A stretch of 64,000 nucleotides of DNA from the NCBI GenBank assembly GCA_963070105.1, contig OY718806.1:3551365-3615364 (forward strand), in the 5' to 3' direction. A program made the position numbers and the translations under genes. Below are positions 10,890 through 23,396 of the stretch, in pieces. Position 1 is the first letter of the stretch, and every line of letters begins with the position of its first letter. The notes beneath the pieces are model-generated. The model had not been told where the DNA came from and did no database searches. It saw only the letters and a program-made list of their open reading frames with translations. The DNA is from Litomosoides sigmodontis (Eukaryota; Nematoda; Chromadorea; Rhabditida; Onchocercidae).

Positions 10890-13104
10890 TTAATACTGCT
10901 GTTCCAAAACACGTATAGTAAAAAAGCCATAAACGGGCTTGTGGTCAGAAGCATTCTCTTCCCATAAGCAATTGTATTTCCCGGGTTTTATTCGACTTGA
11001 TTCTTTTGCATAATACAGGATTCGATCCTAAAAATTGATAGGCAATGTGAGTGGAACAGTGAAATAATAAGTTTCTTCCGTTCAGCACACTGAAGTTATA
11101 TGAATTTATACCGTATATGACGGTATTCGATTGTTTACGTAGTCGTTGGTGCCAAGAATAAACTTGTGCGTGGGTGGAAAATTAATATACGCCTCATTGA
11201 AACCTTTAAAAACATTGCCTGAAAATAGAATGTATTGTGCGCAATCTTTGGAAAACATGGAATAGTAAATCCTTATGAAAAGTGATAAATAGACGAAGGT
11301 CGGAAACAAACCTTTACACCTTTCCAATGTTAACTCATCATCAGTGAGTAATTGATCGAAGACAAATTCCGTCAAGTTTTTCTGCTTTTCGTTTCGTGTA
11401 TCCAACGCATCAAGTCGTTCTCTACTGCGAAGTCGAAAGTTCAAGTCACCCAACCAGAAGACCTGTGAGGATTTACAATGACAATTCTGTATGGACACGG
11501 CTCTCTCAAGTGTCGATGTAATAAGTTACGAAACAGGTGACATCTTTTTTCCTTTCTTTGCTGTAAGCAATTAGATATGCACAAAATTTTAATTTATACT
11601 TCCGTAACAAAGTAAAATCAAACGTCTAGCTTACAAAATCAGCCTGTTTCGCTCCTGAGCTAGGCATTGTGCCATTCTTCTTAAATGCTGAAAATTGCAG
11701 TGAATCACAGATTTTCGAAAAGTCACCGATTCGATTCAATACTGGTCCATCTGGAACAATTCTGAACCTTCATATTGTAATAAAAAGGATTAAACCCAAC
11801 TAAAGCAACCGATATGGAGTTACTACAACTTGATAATAACTTATAATTAAAGAAACAGTTCAAAAATTCCAATCTTTGACTCGTCTAATAAATTGTCTGC
11901 TTCAGCTTTAATTCACTTAATAACAAATAAAACTAACGAGTCATGTGACAGGTAACAAAGATGATCGATGCCTGGAAAATTCGAAAGAAAACGGCAATTG
12001 CCCCCTTCGTTCTAACCGGCTTGACAATTGGACTGCACGAAATGAACTTCCATTCTGGAGCTGCAAAATGATGCTTGAGTACCAGTGAAATAAAATAAGT
12101 GCTTAGGAACGTCCAATTCATATCTAACTAACGCATATGTAATGTATCTAGTATTTTGAGTCCTATGATGTCATGATTTCCGAAATGCGAACTGTTTAAA
12201 TAGTTATCCAACTCAGTAGAATGACAAACATGAGGCATACGCGACCAGAGGTTCTCGAATAAAAACAATCGCCATTTGTGACCATTTTCGTACCCAACAA
12301 AATATTAGATGCGTGTCTGCAACAGCTTTGGCCAACGTCTTCACCGTTTCCTGGTGGTAAGATCTAAAAATTTTTAATTTTCCGTGCGTTTTTTTTTGAA
12401 TTTTGCTTGAAAAAATTGAGAAATCAACGATAAAAGGTGATGGAAAAGAAACTAACGCATTTATTGACGGTAGCTCTTGAAAACATAAACAAATCAGATC
12501 GGCCCTTGCTGTAGGTCGTTCATTTGAAAGCAATTTCTCAATTTTCGATAGATGATTTTGTGACTAAAATGGATAATTATGAATGAACACGATCATTATG
12601 AATTAACAAACTTCTGTTAAGACTTCTTTCAAAGTTATCTAAAGTTATTTAAAGTAGAAGGAAGTTTGTAATTTGAAATTACTGAAGTCGCGTTAAAAAA
12701 AATCATCGATTCAATGGAAAAAAATTGTGATAACCCTTGAAGCAACATTCCAAGTTAGACACATCACGGTAATTGTTCCATTCGGTATCAAATGCCTTAA
12801 TCGATCCACTTCGGGAATAGTAACTCCACCGGGACCGACTACCGTTATTCTGAAATATTTTTTGAGTGCTTTGAGTGCAACGAAACAGCGGTAACAATCG
12901 GTTTTTGCATTCCGAGTTATTCGCAGATTGCTTTAGAAAATATGCAAGATGCGTGAAGATGAACCTGAGTTGTGTATGCTTCACGTCATATGTGAAATAC
13001 TGATTTTCCGTAGCTTCATTTGCTAGCTCAATCGTCTCCTCCTGGGCAATATCCACAGCACTGTCTGACTCTGAACTTTTCGCACTTGGAACTGCAATTC
13101 TCAT
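10890..13104 (-). CDS. Inositol polyphosphate 5-phosphatase, catalytic-domain protein (9 exons, 367 aa)
   Basis: Removes the 5-phosphate of phosphoinositides or inositol phosphates (family knowledge). Exons, minus strand: 12965-13104, 12735-12849, 12457-12536, 12230-12363, 11938-12060, 11635-11750, 11312-11462, 11112-11218, 10890-11027. All phases join. The IPPc signatures are in order: LTWNVAS (~80), ICLCFQEL (~105), TKGAIAVFFR (~175), CHMT, FWLGDLNFRL (the GDxN motif, ~237), PPTHKF, RIPSYTDRIL (~318) and ASDHKPVYGF (~354). All catalytic motifs look intact. A Ser/Glu-rich N-terminal 35 residues precede the domain; no SAC1, SH2, SKICH or RhoGAP domain is present, so the protein is little more than the phosphatase core. 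The exon 3 acceptor (ATTGAG) is weak. The start ATG follows GCTTAGCTTTTAA, which could be a trans-splice acceptor. Confidence 0.88.
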
Positions 13105-13235
13105 TTAAAAGCTAAGCGCGAACTTACGAATTATTACTGCTTGCGATCCGGAAGGAAAATTCTCTAACAACTTTCCAACATTTCCGGAAGCAAAGTTTGG
13201 TATCGTGTTTCATTTGTCAAAAAGACATCAGGAAA

Positions 13236-13723
13236 ATGGATGATGTACGTAATAAAATATTTTTAATTTTAATTAACGAATGAATTTTTCATGTATTAAG
13301 AATTTCAGGCATACCAACAGTGGTGCTTAAAATTGGTGAGAAAATATATTCTAAAAGATTTCAAAAGTTTATCGAAGAAAGCATGAGAATTATCGTTATT
13401 TTCAGTGCTGTGTGTTACTCATCGGAAAAGCGTTCGTGCAACAGTACTTTTCACCACTTAGCAGTGCTCCTTGGAAGAAAGTAATATTAAATGAACTTTA
13501 AGTTCGATAGCATTACGAAACGCTAACCATTTCCACTCGGAGAACAATTTTTTATGGACGATTCGGTCGTAAAACGGTGCATGTGCGAAGCGAAGGATTC
13601 GATTCGCTTCAAAGAAGGCTTCTCAGAAATCGCCTCCTCATCGTTGCCCTGAAAGATCATTTTTCCTCGATACTGTTGCTCGATGAGCTCGAAGTGTTAT
13701 ACAAACTAGAATTAGAATTATGA
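13236..13723 (+). CDS. Possible small spliced gene, divergent from the phosphatase
   Basis: Candidate exons are 13236-13244 (ATG GAT GAT|gtacgt), 13309-13335 (after AATTTCAG), 13406 to 13435 or 13480, and 13511-13723, which ends in TGA. Phases agree. The long last exon is open (about 70 codons, RTIFYGRFGRKTVHV... to VLYKLELEL). If exon 3 uses the 13480 donor, the last intron would be only 30 bp. A GTGCAA donor at 13436 gives a more normal 75 bp. It lies about 130 bp from the oppositely oriented phosphatase start, so the two may share a promoter. The family was not recognised. Confidence 0.3.
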
Positions 13724-13960
13724 TTAAAATTTGCTTTTTATGTAGCGAAATGCCAAACGGAAGTTCAATACAATTACAATGATTGAAGACGAAAGTGTTG
13801 CACTTGTTGTCAAGCTTGCAGTGACTCGAGTTGCTAGCGATCTTGCTCGATTCGCCATCTTGAAAGCTGAGAAAAAATAAAATTTTGTTTGAATATTTTC
13901 TTGACCTGAAAGGAAGATGCAGTGCCTTTTCATATCACGTGTGAAAGAAACAGATTTCAA
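13724..13960 (-). CDS. Possible micro-protein, low support
   Basis: Minus-strand open frame. An acceptor-like TTTTCTCAG lies just before CTTTCAAG ATGGCG, so translation could start at MANRARSLATRVTASLTTSA and give about 44 residues with one hydrophobic segment (SSSIIVIVLNF). Such a layout fits a trans-spliced small mitochondrial or membrane peptide, but chance is not excluded. Confidence 0.2.
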   Translation of the reverse strand: MKSVSFTRDMKRHCIFLSGQENIQTKFYFFSAFKMANRARSLATRVTASLTTSATLSSSIIVIVLNFRLAFRYIKSKF

Positions 13961-14556
13961 ACTGAGAAGTTATGCAGAACAGAATGTCGGAAGAGTTTTC
14001 GCTGACACTGTATTAGTCTCTGGCTTCACTTCTCATCAGTTAATAGCTGATTCTAAAAAGGTTTAGTTATTTTATAAATAAGCAAATAGCTTGCACTTAA
14101 AACGTTCCATCCAACGATGCAGACAGAGGCTCTTTAGAAAATTTTATTTTACACACGTTGGACACAGAAAAACAGTAAAAGACTCTAATAAATAAAAGAA
14201 GTTCGATATAAAGTAGAACACCGAAATTAGCGCGTGAATTTAATGGAAATGCCGAATATTAATAAAATTTTTCTGAATGGTCAGTTTTTGTTTAGAGATT
14301 AGGACAGAATACTAAAGATTCTAGTAACATCATTTATTTATTCAAACCTCTGAAATCTCAAGAGCAGTAGTCACAAGCTTTTGATGAATCAAAGCTATGA
14401 ACAAATCAATTTCCAAATCGGCGAATAATATTGACTTAGATTGACTTTACTTTTTGCGTAGTCGATGATCTAGCATGCATGTTATGTCAAAAGCACCCAA
14501 AATTATTTAAAAGAATTGGGATAATCCGGCAGAAACGTAATTTTTCAAAGATTTAT
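13961..14556. other. Intergenic, nothing recognised
   Basis: AT-rich 3' flank of the RPS2-like gene; no feature seen. Confidence 0.5.
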
Positions 14557-16203
14557 TTAGGACAGTGAATGTGATGAAGTGATCAATGGTGTAAGTTCCG
14601 CAAAAGCATTATCCTTATCAGTCTTCTTATTCGATGGTTCAAACAAGTAAGCACGCTGAATGGCAACGAATGCGGCCTTCGCCACTGGGCCTAGCGTTTC
14701 ATAACTGGATGCTGACGTGTAGCAATCCTGAATACCACCTAAGTGCAGCAGTTTCTGCACTATGGGTAGCGCACTAACACCGGCACCGCGAGGAGCTGGA
14801 TGAAGTGTCACTCGCACATTGCAGTAATGAACTGTTATCTAAACTTATATCCTTTCAGTTAAAATTTTCAAAATTTCAACTTTTACTGTATCCTAGTGTT
14901 TCGCAGCTTATTATAAGGTGCAACAGTTGCGGTTATTGAAAAATCAATAACACCGAGTGGAATTTCAAGAATGGAAGAAAGGTGCACGTGTAATGGCAAA
15001 TACCTTGCAAGGTATAGTATGAGGCAGTCCTTGTTCCGTATGCCAATAGGCTCGTCGTACAGGCACCACCGCTGTTTTGGCTCGATAAATTGCACGCCTA
15101 ATCGCAGTGCTGACACGCTTCGCGCACTGCATTCCAAGACCTACGTGTCCATTCCTGTCACCAATTGCAACAAACGCCCGGAATCGAGTGCTCAATCCAC
15201 TTCGGACCTTCTTTTGTACTGGGAGAATCTTCAACACCTGCTCCTTTAGATTTGGCAGCAGTAGATCCACAATTTGGTATTCCTGCAATGCTTCTTTCTT
15301 TCAACGGAGCTGAAATAGAAATCCACAAAAAATCCACAGAAAATAGAAATCAATTCATTCGTTAGAAGGAGCGGCTTGTTTCTTGGTCGAGATGTTCAGA
15401 GTGCGCAAAGTCTCCACATACTACAGCTGTGAGAGGCAAAGTGATTTCAATTCAGTGGTATAGCTTTCGTACAATGATATTATTAAATTGCAAGAAGAGT
15501 ATGATGACTGACAAGAATGGGTATCGATTTACGATAAATCTCCTCGATTGTACTTACTCGTCCATCCTTCACCAAACGACCAAGTTTTGTTACCGGAGTC
15601 CATGGTCTGTCGCAGTCGAGCGTTATACGACGTAAACCGCTACCTATTCGCCGCAGTCCACCACTCTGACTTATCGTTGAACTGCAAAACTTTCCTTCAA
15701 AAATTTGAAGGACAGAGAGCTTAACAAGGGAAGTGGCAACGGAGGATAAGCCTTACTGACGTTGTTTTGATTGTTAAAAAATTATTTCGGAAGCAAATAG
15801 CAAAGAAATTGTTGAAATATTAATTTCCTCTTTCAAATGAATCCCAAACAATGCAGAAATTCTTCATTTTACTGATAAACAGATGGCAGAATGCCATAAT
15901 TAACTTATTATTTTATTAGCTTGCAAGATAGCCTCGTCGAAATTTTAAGAAGTGCACAAATGGAGGAATTCAATTTTCCACTTTTGATACTCCAGATAGT
16001 TCACAAACTGACCGCGAGGACAGGGATATCGCTTGTTAAAGCTTGCAATAATTGCAGCTTCAGTGAGTCATTCTTTCTGATTGAAAAGTAGTTTGGCTGA
16101 AATACCTGGACCATCTCTCAGCATGATCAACTGAAGCGTGGCTATCAAAACTACCGGTGTTTTCGCTACCGAAACCACCCTGAAATGCTCCGCGATGATC
16201 CAT
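14557..16203 (-). CDS. RPS2: Divergent ribosomal protein uS5 (RPS2-like)
   Basis: uS5 is a core small-subunit protein at the mRNA entry and decoding side. Exons, minus strand: 16106-16203, 15558-15681, about 15376-15420, 15004-15282, and 14557 to about 14835. The N terminus has the Gly-rich motif GAFQGGFGS (~5-13). Next comes [15 protein letters not shown], then [62 protein letters not shown] and [10 protein letters not shown]. The order matches cytosolic RPS2, but many positions invariant in animals differ (for example [17 protein letters not shown] for VPVRRGYWGNKIGKPHT, and an altered C terminus). Two junctions are odd: the third exon fits only with a GC donor (AAACAA|GCCGCT), and the join between PHTIPCK and the last exon does not restore phase with a GT donor. 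It is either a fast-evolving paralogue or a copy in decay. Confidence 0.7.
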
Positions 16204-16691
16204 TCAAGGAACCTAAACAAAAATTGTAAAACTGAAAAAGAAATGATCAGTTATAGAAATTTATTAGATAACAAACGCAAGTTTTAATATGATTTTCAAA
16301 AAAAGTGTATATATTTCAGTCGATGAAGAAATTTAATTAAAGCCTTTTTTTGTTGCAAGATTGTGGTAGGTAAGCGAGGTATTAAGCCTTCGCTAAGGCT
16401 GGCATTAGCGAGAGGTGAGCCTTGAACAGGTTATTGAAAAAAGAGCCTCATTGAAGCTACTGGAAACCTTGCATGAATCCATATTTCAAACACGTAAAAG
16501 CACACACAGGCAGACACACGTAGACACTCAAACCAAACCCAATATGCGCCGACAATCAATATAAAGGTACTGGGCCTATTCAGCTAAGCTGACACTTAAT
16601 GATCTACACTTTTTTTGAAAACTATGCATTTATTATCAATACAACCCGCGCATAAGCTGTAAACTGTCGAGCAACCATGCGGAATTACTCC

Positions 16692-16730
<39 letters not shown>

Positions 16731-16740
16731 GAGGAGAGAG
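16692..16740. repeat. (GA)n microsatellite
   Basis: About 49 bp of GA dinucleotide with two small interruptions (a GC and a missing base). Confidence 0.95.
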
Positions 16741-17459
16741 ATGTGGAAAATTGCGTGCATTACCATATATATATCTTTAAGCGTATAAAAGAATTTACTG
16801 TGTTAAGCAACTCTTTTTTAAAAGACGAAGAGAGAGAGGAAGGGAGAGATCGGAGATGGGAGATATTGGAAGATTACTCAGTTTGCTAATTTTTCAAATG
16901 ACTGATAGGAATGAATAAATAAATGTTTTTGCGTTGGTGTTGCGGATGTCCATCATCACTATGGAGACATATTGTATGAGTAACAAATCGATTGCAAACA
17001 TTTAAACGCGATGCTTTTCTTTTTAAGCAGAAAAAGATACTGTAACTTATGTTTGAAATTTTTAAAAATTAAAAATTTTGATACTTCGTAGTTCATAAGG
17101 GAGCAATTTATTATGCAATTGCTTGCGCTTCTTGGTGAGGAAATGAAATGGTGGGACATTACGGTGTTTTGAAATATATTACACTTCATGTTTGCCATAA
17201 AAATGCCTCCTCGCGTTGCACTGAAAAAAATGATAGAGAAAATTACTTGCTTGTTGGAGGAATGTAATACGGAATGATTCGATTCACTTACTGCTTTCGC
17301 TATTCGCTACGATGATTCATTGAAATCTCAACAAAAAGGACGATTGAAAGTTGATCTGTGGTGGATTGGCTATGAAATCACTTGCACCTAAACCAACGTT
17401 TAGTTCTCCCGAATAGTTAGTGGGATACGTTCAAATGCGACGATTTGAATCAGACTTAC

Positions 17460-17461
<2 letters not shown>

Positions 17462-17528
<67 letters not shown>
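17462..17528. repeat. (TG)n microsatellite
   Basis: Uninterrupted TG dinucleotide array of about 67 bp. Confidence 0.97.
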
Positions 17529-17530
<2 letters not shown>

Positions 17531-18557
17531 GATGTGGAAATCAAAAACGTTGAGTCTTTATGACATATGGAGGAGGAAACGAGGCAAAAATGATTGAATA
17601 TTATGCAGCTTCGCAGCTTAAAGCAACATTTAACACGCTGCTGTTCATTCCACCTTGGTCGGCTTCCACGCAGCCAACGATAAGAGCTGCGACTCCTCAA
17701 ATATCGCTCCGTTCTCTTCCGCAAAACTGCCACGTCCGCTGTTGACGGAAGGCTTCCCATGAGACACGTAATTGCATAAAGTCGTCCTTTTGACTCACTG
17801 TGAACGAACATTGGAGGAACGGCGAGTTTGGCAGAGGTTATCGAAGAAGAAGCGGTATTGGAGAATACGCAGGGGTTGTTATGAGTAAAAGGAATACTGA
17901 CGAAGGTTCTAAAATGAATAACTAGTATTGTGTCAGAGGAGAAGCAGTTTCCGGAAGTCGTCTATTGCTTTCCAGAACATGGGATGGGTTGAGGTGTAAG
18001 TTGCATGGTATTGAATTTCGGTTAATGAGAGTATGATGATAACGAAGTGTTACGGTTTCGTACTTGAGCTGTGCATTTTTCTGATGTTATGATGTCTTTA
18101 TAAATGAAGGATTGATACTAAATTTCGGATAAAATCCCCAATTTCTCAGCTAATAAAAGATTAAGTCACAAACATTTTCCATTGAGTACCACACTTAACA
18201 GGCAACTTATCTACTAAACTATTCTTCCTTACGGTAACTATAAGTGTTGTAATCATTTTGTGGAGCATGTGTTCCTTGGACACTAAAGTTTGGTAGTGAT
18301 GATACATTATGAGTGGACTAACTATAAAAGTATAGTAGTACTTCATGTTGCTGTTGCAGTTGCTACAAAATACATGAAAGGTTACTTTTATCAAAGAATC
18401 ATTTAAATTTAGGACACTTTCAGCTGGTTAAAATTAGGTCGAGTAGTAAATGTGCTATCGTCGAACAAAATGTGCAACATCTTCCCTCATTAACCTGATT
18501 CCTCATCAATCACTGTTTCAAAGGTAAGAGCAGCGGTGATGAGGACTGGTATATTCA

Positions 18558-21500
18558 ATGACCGATTTTAATACATCGACAGTGGGAGCCATCGCTGCGG
18601 GCATTAGTTCGCAAGTAACTAATTCAGGCGAGAGTAAGACTGAAGATGAGGAACCAGTTGAAATAATTGATGAGCAAATTGATACCACCTCAATACTATA
18701 CGGTGACTTGGCTACAACTATCGGCGAATCGTCTCTCGACATATCTTTATCATCGCGAGAAATTGATAGGACAGGAACAAATGCCGAAACGACACAAGCG
18801 ACTGCCTTATCCGAAATAGAAAGTATACCATCAACAGCTCCAGAATCTGAGGAAGGTGTTTCAACGCCACCACCATCACCAACAGTAAGGAAAACAACAG
18901 TGAGACCAAGGTCAGATATTTTGTAGGGAGACGGAAATTTTTCTTTGGTGTGTTCCATTATGGACTGGCGTCGTAGAATAAAACGGCAAAATCTGTCTGT
19001 ATCGAATTGCCATAACTTTTCTCAGGACTCAAGGAATCTGTTATGATTTTATTCTTTTGCAAAATTTCAAAATTTTCAGTTTGTTTTCATTAGCCCAAGT
19101 TTCACATAAACTTGGCGAGCTCTGGTCAAGCGCACGAGAACGTGTTTTTGGTGAAGATTACTGGATACCCTCCGATTGTTATGAAGTATTTGTTTGTACA
19201 TTCTAATCCATTCTTGCCATTGGGCAGATTAGGCATTAAACTTTTTGTTGAATAGATCGTATATTTCAACGATTCTAGGTAGTGCTATTTCCGGTGGAGT
19301 TATTACGAGCTCATAATTCTGTCTATCCTCACAGTAATAGCAAAAAAGGATTACGCGTTGTGCAGGGCACACTGAAAAACCGACCTGCAGCACCACTATT
19401 TCATGTGCTGTTTTCGAAAGAAAATGATGAGAAAAATGACAATACAGTGGAAGAGATTGAATTGCTTGTTACAGTAAGCATATTCCGAACCCATGAAATC
19501 CAAGAGGCTATTGATTTATGCAATCGATGCTATGATTGTGAAGCTCTATTTATGCTGCTTGGTATGTATGTTACATTTGGTCAAACTCTTAATTTGCAAA
19601 CGTTTGTTTATAACGAATTTTTTCATACTAAACTTATGAATATTTTTGCAGACATGCAGAGCGATAATCGTAGACTGGTAAGAGATTTGGTAAGCGCTCT
19701 GCGTGCTCATCCACTCTGGCTAATTGTTCCAATTGCAATTGCAACAAATCGGGCTGACTTCTTCACAGATGAAAGCATTAAAAGGTTTCAGGCAACAAAT
19801 GAGGATTTATTTGATGTGTAAGTCGCTTCAGCATTAATATACAAAAGATCTGGTCAGTGGGTGAGCGTCATATATTTTTTCGAAATCATTTTTAACAAAT
19901 TTTGGATGTAACATAATTTTGAAACTACTACGTTGTTTCAGAATGCTCCAAGTAACTGCTCAACCAGAAGGTCGTTACCCGTTGATGCTTGCGATTGAAA
20001 TGCATCGCTTGGCAATCGTTCGAAGACTTCTAGAACTTGGTGCCGATCCAGCAGCACGTGATATTGAGGGGAATAATTCATTGCATTATGCAGCCTTGGC
20101 TTCGGTAACGATGCTAGAATTGCTTTGGGAATTTGATAAGACTCATTCTCTTTTGAATACAACCAATCACGATGGATATACTCCTGTTTTGATTGCAATC
20201 CGGAATGCGAATCCACGGATAGTATCAACATTAATCTCACATGGTGCTGAAGTCAATATTCGTGTTGCTGGGCGATCTCCACTTTTTGAAGCGATGCAGA
20301 GTAAGGGGAAATCAGCAGAGGTAATTCGGACATTATTGGAAGCTTCCCCCACATTGTTACATGAAAACGATCCAGCAACGGGGAATACAGTATTACATGC
20401 AGCACAATTTAAAACACCGCTAATGGGATTACTATCCCTTAAACACAAAGAACTTGATCTCAATGCTCGAAACAATGCTGGACAGGCACCGATTCATATG
20501 TACGTCAGCAGAGGTGATGTTGGTTAGTGGTTTTCCTGATAACATATCCGTCGTGTCAGTTGATTCTCCCGTAATATTGATCATGTTTATCTCAGTGAGG
20601 TATTAGCATGGGCTTTTGTGATTGTTACTGTTTGGAAAGTTATTTATGTAAAAAATAAGCCATTTTTGTTAATTTAAAAATAATTCGTAGGAATGGTTAT
20701 GACTTTGTCATCTTATAATTGCGACCTGAATGTACCAGATCGAAGTGGCGATACGGCTCTTCACTTATCTGTTTCAAGAAGGGATTTATTAATGACTCGG
20801 TTACTTCTGTGCTTAGGTGCTGATCCAAACGTAAAGAATAAGCATGATGAGACACCGAGACATCTTGCTTCCAAACTTCAGGAGTAAGTTTAAAGTTTTG
20901 ATGTTCGTAAAAGTTTTCATATCGTTGAAAGCGCATAAAAAAAATTGTTTTTAGATGGGATTTAGTGAAAAGTCTTGCAATTTGTGGTGCGCGCCGCTGT
21001 GAAAGTGGAGGAAAAAGTGGATGTGTTTCTGGATGTGTTAACGGCAAGAAATTGGATGAAATGAAAGATGCTTCGTGGTTATTGATAGAAAGTGCTGAAA
21101 ATTACATAATTCCTCGAACTGGTAGTTCCGCTTTCATGGATGATATGGAAGCATCAGTAGATGTTAAAGTCAGCAACTCTATTGAGGATTTCAAACAGAA
21201 GGTTTGTTCATGTTGTGTTTTAGCAGTGTTATACTTCTTGAATTTGCGAAGTTCGAGATTTTAAAATCTTTGCTTATTTTTTCTATCATTATTTTTTTTC
21301 TCTGTATTTTAGTTTTGTTATGAACGAATGGTGAAGAAATTGGAAGAACTGATTGCAAAGAAAGAAATCCCGGATTTCGTAAACTTACTGTCACTTGACG
21401 GTGGCGGAATTCGAGGTCTTGTTATCATACAAGTAATAACTGTTACTTTTTCACGTTTTTTTTTCGTTTTATAAAACTATGCAAGTGTTCCTTTGCTCAT

Positions 21501-23396
21501 AAGGAAATTTAATGTTACGGCTGCAGCAGAACAAACGAAAAGATAATTAAGAAGTAATGGTTTCAGATGCTTCTGGAACTTGAAAAAGTTTTGGGGGAAC
21601 CGTTTTTTCCGTATTTTGATATGGTTGCCGGTACGTCTACAGGTGGAATCATTGCTGCCGCTTTAGCTTTAGGTTTGCGTTCTGTTTGGATAATTATCGA
21701 CATAAGATGATTAAAGTTACTCCGAAATTTGCTGCAACATTGTAGTGATTTTCATTGTAAAATTTATTAATTGAGATTTTGTTCACAGGAAAAACACTGC
21801 GCGAATGCCAGCAGATTTACTTGCGTCTGAAAGACCTTATTTTCGACAGCTGGGCCCGACCCTATAACACGGCATTATTGGAATTATTTATACAAGCAGA
21901 AGTTGGAACAGATATGACTCTCGCTTCAATACCGTGGCCGAAGTATGAACTCCTTTCTTTCTAGTATTTTTTGTTGTAGTCTAACTTTTTTTTACCAATA
22001 TATAAAATTTATCGTATTTTCAAGGATAATTTTAACAACGGTACGAGCTGACTGTTTCCCAGTGCGTCTGGAATTAATGCGGAACTTTCAATTACCTTTG
22101 TCAGACGAAGAAAATTTATCCCTGGGATACACCAATCCCGCCGGTATGTTGTATTTTATTCTTTCTCATAGTTCGGTTATTTTGTTCTTATAGTTCGGTT
22201 ATTTTGTTGCATTTTTCTTTGTATTCAAAATTAACAATGTTAGCAGCATTTGCAGATACCTTACTGTGGAAAGCTTTACGGCGAACCTCAGCAGCACCAA
22301 CATATTTTAGTTCTGTTGATAATAGATATATTGATGGTGGTATTATTTCAAATAATCCAGCTTTAGAATTGCTGTCTGAATTAGCTTTTTGGAATACTAC
22401 TAAACACTTTTTGGTAAGCTCACAGATTTTAATTTAAATTTTTACTTCCATGTTTCGAGTGCCATATAAGCGAAAAATGTGAAGACAATTGTGATTTTGT
22501 TTATAATGCACAGAAAAAGCCTGACTGTAATATTTTTTAGACAAGTTCAGAAAACAATTCCATACAGCTGGGATGTTTATTAAGCGTCGGTACCGGTGTT
22601 ATCCCAACAGTGCCTTTGTCAACATCAAATTTGGAAATCTCTTCAAATCCCTACTCTTCTGCTGTTGCGATCAAGAATCTGGGAGTTATATTGGTCGAGC
22701 AGGTATAACTTGAAGTGTTTAGGTTTACAATTTTTCGAGACAGTTTTGGATGTAGTGTGTGCAGTGTGAACAACAGTATTTGTTAATTTTCTTTTTCAGG
22801 TAACAGCAACGGAAGGAGCGCCAGTTGATCGAACCCGTTCTTGGTGTCACAACATGAATGTGCCATTTTTTCGACTCTCCGCACCACTTCATAAAGATAT
22901 TCCCATGGATACGCGAGATGACACTGATATAGCACGAATGATGTGGGATTGTGTACAATATTGCAGCACGATGCGTCGTGAAATGGCGAAACTATGTGCG
23001 CTTCTTAGAAAGGTTTGCTATTGATGTTCGTCATGGATATATTGGTATAACTTGAAATAAACTTTAAGATCTTCTACTGCATTTGACTACCGAAAATTCA
23101 TTTCCATCAAATAAATATCGTCATCTTTAAAATCACTACGTCTAAATTTGGGATTGAAAATCTGTGGTCTTTCGGTTAATGCACATTCGGTGTAAGCATA
23201 ATATGTCCAGGCGCTTTATTCTATTGATTTAACATAATGTACTTAAAGTAGTAGAGGTTATCTTTGAGAGAACTGAAAATTGATTCAGTATTTATTGAAG
23301 CTAGGACCGGCTGGGCGCAGACGACATCTTTTCGAAGTCAAGAAAGGTGAACATGATGCAGAAATGCAAACGGTGGGTTGTTCGGATTTGCTTTAA
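18558..23396 (+). CDS. PLA2G6: Calcium-independent phospholipase A2, ankyrin + patatin (iPLA2-beta type, 15 exons)
   Basis: Hydrolyses the sn-2 acyl chain of phospholipids without calcium. Exons: 18558-18910, 19080-19185, 19279-19561, 19652-19817, 19942-20522, 20691-20883, 20955-21201, 21313-21432, 21567-21672, 21789-21942, 22025-22143, 22247-22413, 22541-22702, 22800-23012, 23301-23396. Phases join to about 1021 residues; human PLA2G6 has about 800. An acidic Ser/Thr-rich N-terminal 117 residues is extra. An N-terminal PLA2G6-like region and about seven ankyrin repeats follow (res. ~300-600; [20 protein letters not shown]). The patatin domain has the oxyanion motif DGGGIRG (~672), nucleophile GTSTG (Ser ~707) and catalytic DGG ([11 protein letters not shown], ~841). 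The last exon, past the usual human end, is basic ([15 protein letters not shown]). I end at the TAA reached by reading through the 23372 donor; splicing to 24.9 kb is an alternative. The intron at 19562-19651 is stop-free but has clear splice sites. Confidence 0.9.

Larger units (their letters stand above)
16204..18557. other. Intergenic region with microsatellites
   Basis: Between the divergently oriented RPS2-like and phospholipase genes. It holds the GA and TG arrays listed separately, plus short imperfect CA-type tracts at 16500-16530. Open frames here are small and mostly created by the repeats; none shows family similarity. Confidence 0.5.

Noticed and set aside
16677..16889. Plus-strand frame rich in Arg-Glu
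   Set aside because: Generated by the GA microsatellite.
17431..17811. Minus-strand frame of 126 codons with a Thr-His run
   Set aside because: The run is the TG microsatellite; the rest has no family features or splice context.
18518..18958. 146-codon minus-strand frame opposite the first phospholipase exon
   Set aside because: Antisense shadow of the Ser/Thr/Glu-rich exon; the plus-strand reading continues in phase into the rest of the gene.
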